From Anaerolineae bacterium (GTDB lineage: Bacteria > Chloroflexota > Anaerolineae > Anaerolineales > UBA4823): DNA of 5,614 bases. A program made the translations under genes and the position numbers. Positions within the stretch are counted from its first letter, which is position 1; each line of letters starts with the position of its first letter. Positions 5,180 to 5,614 of this stretch are shown here, in pieces. The stretch is from the NCBI GenBank assembly GCA_030622805.1, contig JAUXFR010000108.1, positions 1 to 5,614 of the forward strand. Reading direction: 5' to 3'. A model generated the notes under the pieces. That model was not told the DNA's origin. It did not search any database and saw only the letters and a program-made list of their open reading frames with translations.

Positions 5180-5614
5180 GTGAGTGCTATAGTAACTTGG
5201 TACGGACATGCAACGATGGGACTGGAGACCGGAGGTTACCAGGTGCTGATCGACCCATTCTTCAGCGGCAACCCGGCTGCCAGCACAACCGCCGACCAGG
5301 TTGATGCTGACTTCATCCTGGTCTCGCATGGGCATGGCGATCACGTCGGTGACGCCATCGAAATCGCCAAACGCACTGGCGCACTGGTGATCAGCAATGC
5401 CGAAATTGCCGGTTGGTTCAACAACAAGGGTGTCGAAGCACACGGTCAGCACCTGGGCGGCGGCTATACCCATCCCTTTGGTCACCTGAAGCTCACCCTG
5501 GCGCTGCACGGTTCCGGATTACCGGATGGCTCTTATGGAGGAAATCCGGCAGGTCTTCTTGTGACTACAAACGAGGGAGAAAAGCTGTACTTCGCCTGCG
5601 ACACGGGTCTATTC
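5180..5614 (+). CDS. UPF0173-family metal-dependent hydrolase (partial, 3' end missing)
   Basis: The first 145 residues of a metallo-beta-lactamase-fold protein are present; the window ends in frame with no stop, and the family usually has about 225 residues. The N-terminus reads VSAIVTWYGHATMGLET, as in UPF0173 (YtkL-like) proteins, followed by the family hallmark LIDPFFSGNP at 23-32. The metal-binding motif HGHGDH is at 50-55 (His50, His52, Asp54, His55). Further ligand candidates are His110 and Asp141 in CDTGLF, where most relatives have GDTGLF as I recall it, so Cys140 replaces a usual Gly. There is no signal peptide, so it should be cytosolic. It probably binds two metal ions and hydrolyses an unknown substrate. 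GTG is chosen because of the perfect Shine-Dalgarno and because the protein starts just before the first strand of the fold. Family assignment is firm; substrate is unknown. Confidence 0.9.
   Translation, partial: MSAIVTWYGHATMGLETGGYQVLIDPFFSGNPAASTTADQVDADFILVSHGHGDHVGDAIEIAKRTGALVISNAEIAGWFNNKGVEAHGQHLGGGYTHPFGHLKLTLALHGSGLPDGSYGGNPAGLLVTTNEGEKLYFACDTGLF

Noticed and set aside
5..5614. Defence island or mobile element
   Set aside because: No transposase, integrase, terminal inverted repeats, nuclease or toxin-like genes are visible; all three genes are housekeeping or metabolic in type.

Overview
The window reads as ordinary chromosomal DNA from a free-living bacterium. Base composition is moderate, with coding DNA somewhat GC-richer and intergenic DNA AT-rich. 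Three genes lie on the + strand. The intergenic short tandem repeats, the Acs-like acyl-CoA synthetase, the transporter fused to universal stress domains and the UPF0173 hydrolase together suggest an environmental lineage such as Chloroflexota/Anaerolineae. That assignment is an impression from protein style and repeats, not a demonstrated placement. No mobile element, CRISPR array, tRNA or rRNA is visible.

Layout: (1) 1-260 is non-coding. It holds two degenerate short tandem-repeat arrays and then an extended -10 promoter at 181-189. (2) 261-2216 encodes a complete AMP-forming acyl-CoA synthetase of the acetyl-/acetoacetyl-CoA synthetase type. Its acyl pocket appears altered, with Gly replacing the acetate-selecting Trp. 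(3) 2217-2484 carries a 13-bp-stem terminator, then a sigma70-type promoter (TTGACA / CATAAT) and a CA-rich leader of about 140 nt. (4) 2485-4872 encodes a complete 795-residue membrane protein: about 12 transmembrane segments with KUP/KimA-like ion-site signatures, followed by two tandem universal stress protein (USP) domains. (5) 4873-5179 is non-coding. It has a weak terminator-like hairpin, a three-unit 9-bp tandem repeat and a possible promoter. (6) 5180-5614 is the first 145 codons of a UPF0173 metallo-beta-lactamase-fold hydrolase, starting at GTG behind a perfect Shine-Dalgarno and cut by the window end.

The three genes look like three separate transcription units, because each has its own upstream promoter-like signal and the first is followed by a clear terminator. 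Their products do not form an obvious pathway. The most interesting item is the transporter-USP fusion: the membrane part looks more like a potassium transporter of the KUP/KimA branch than an amino-acid permease, and its tandem USP tail is a plausible nucleotide-sensing regulator.
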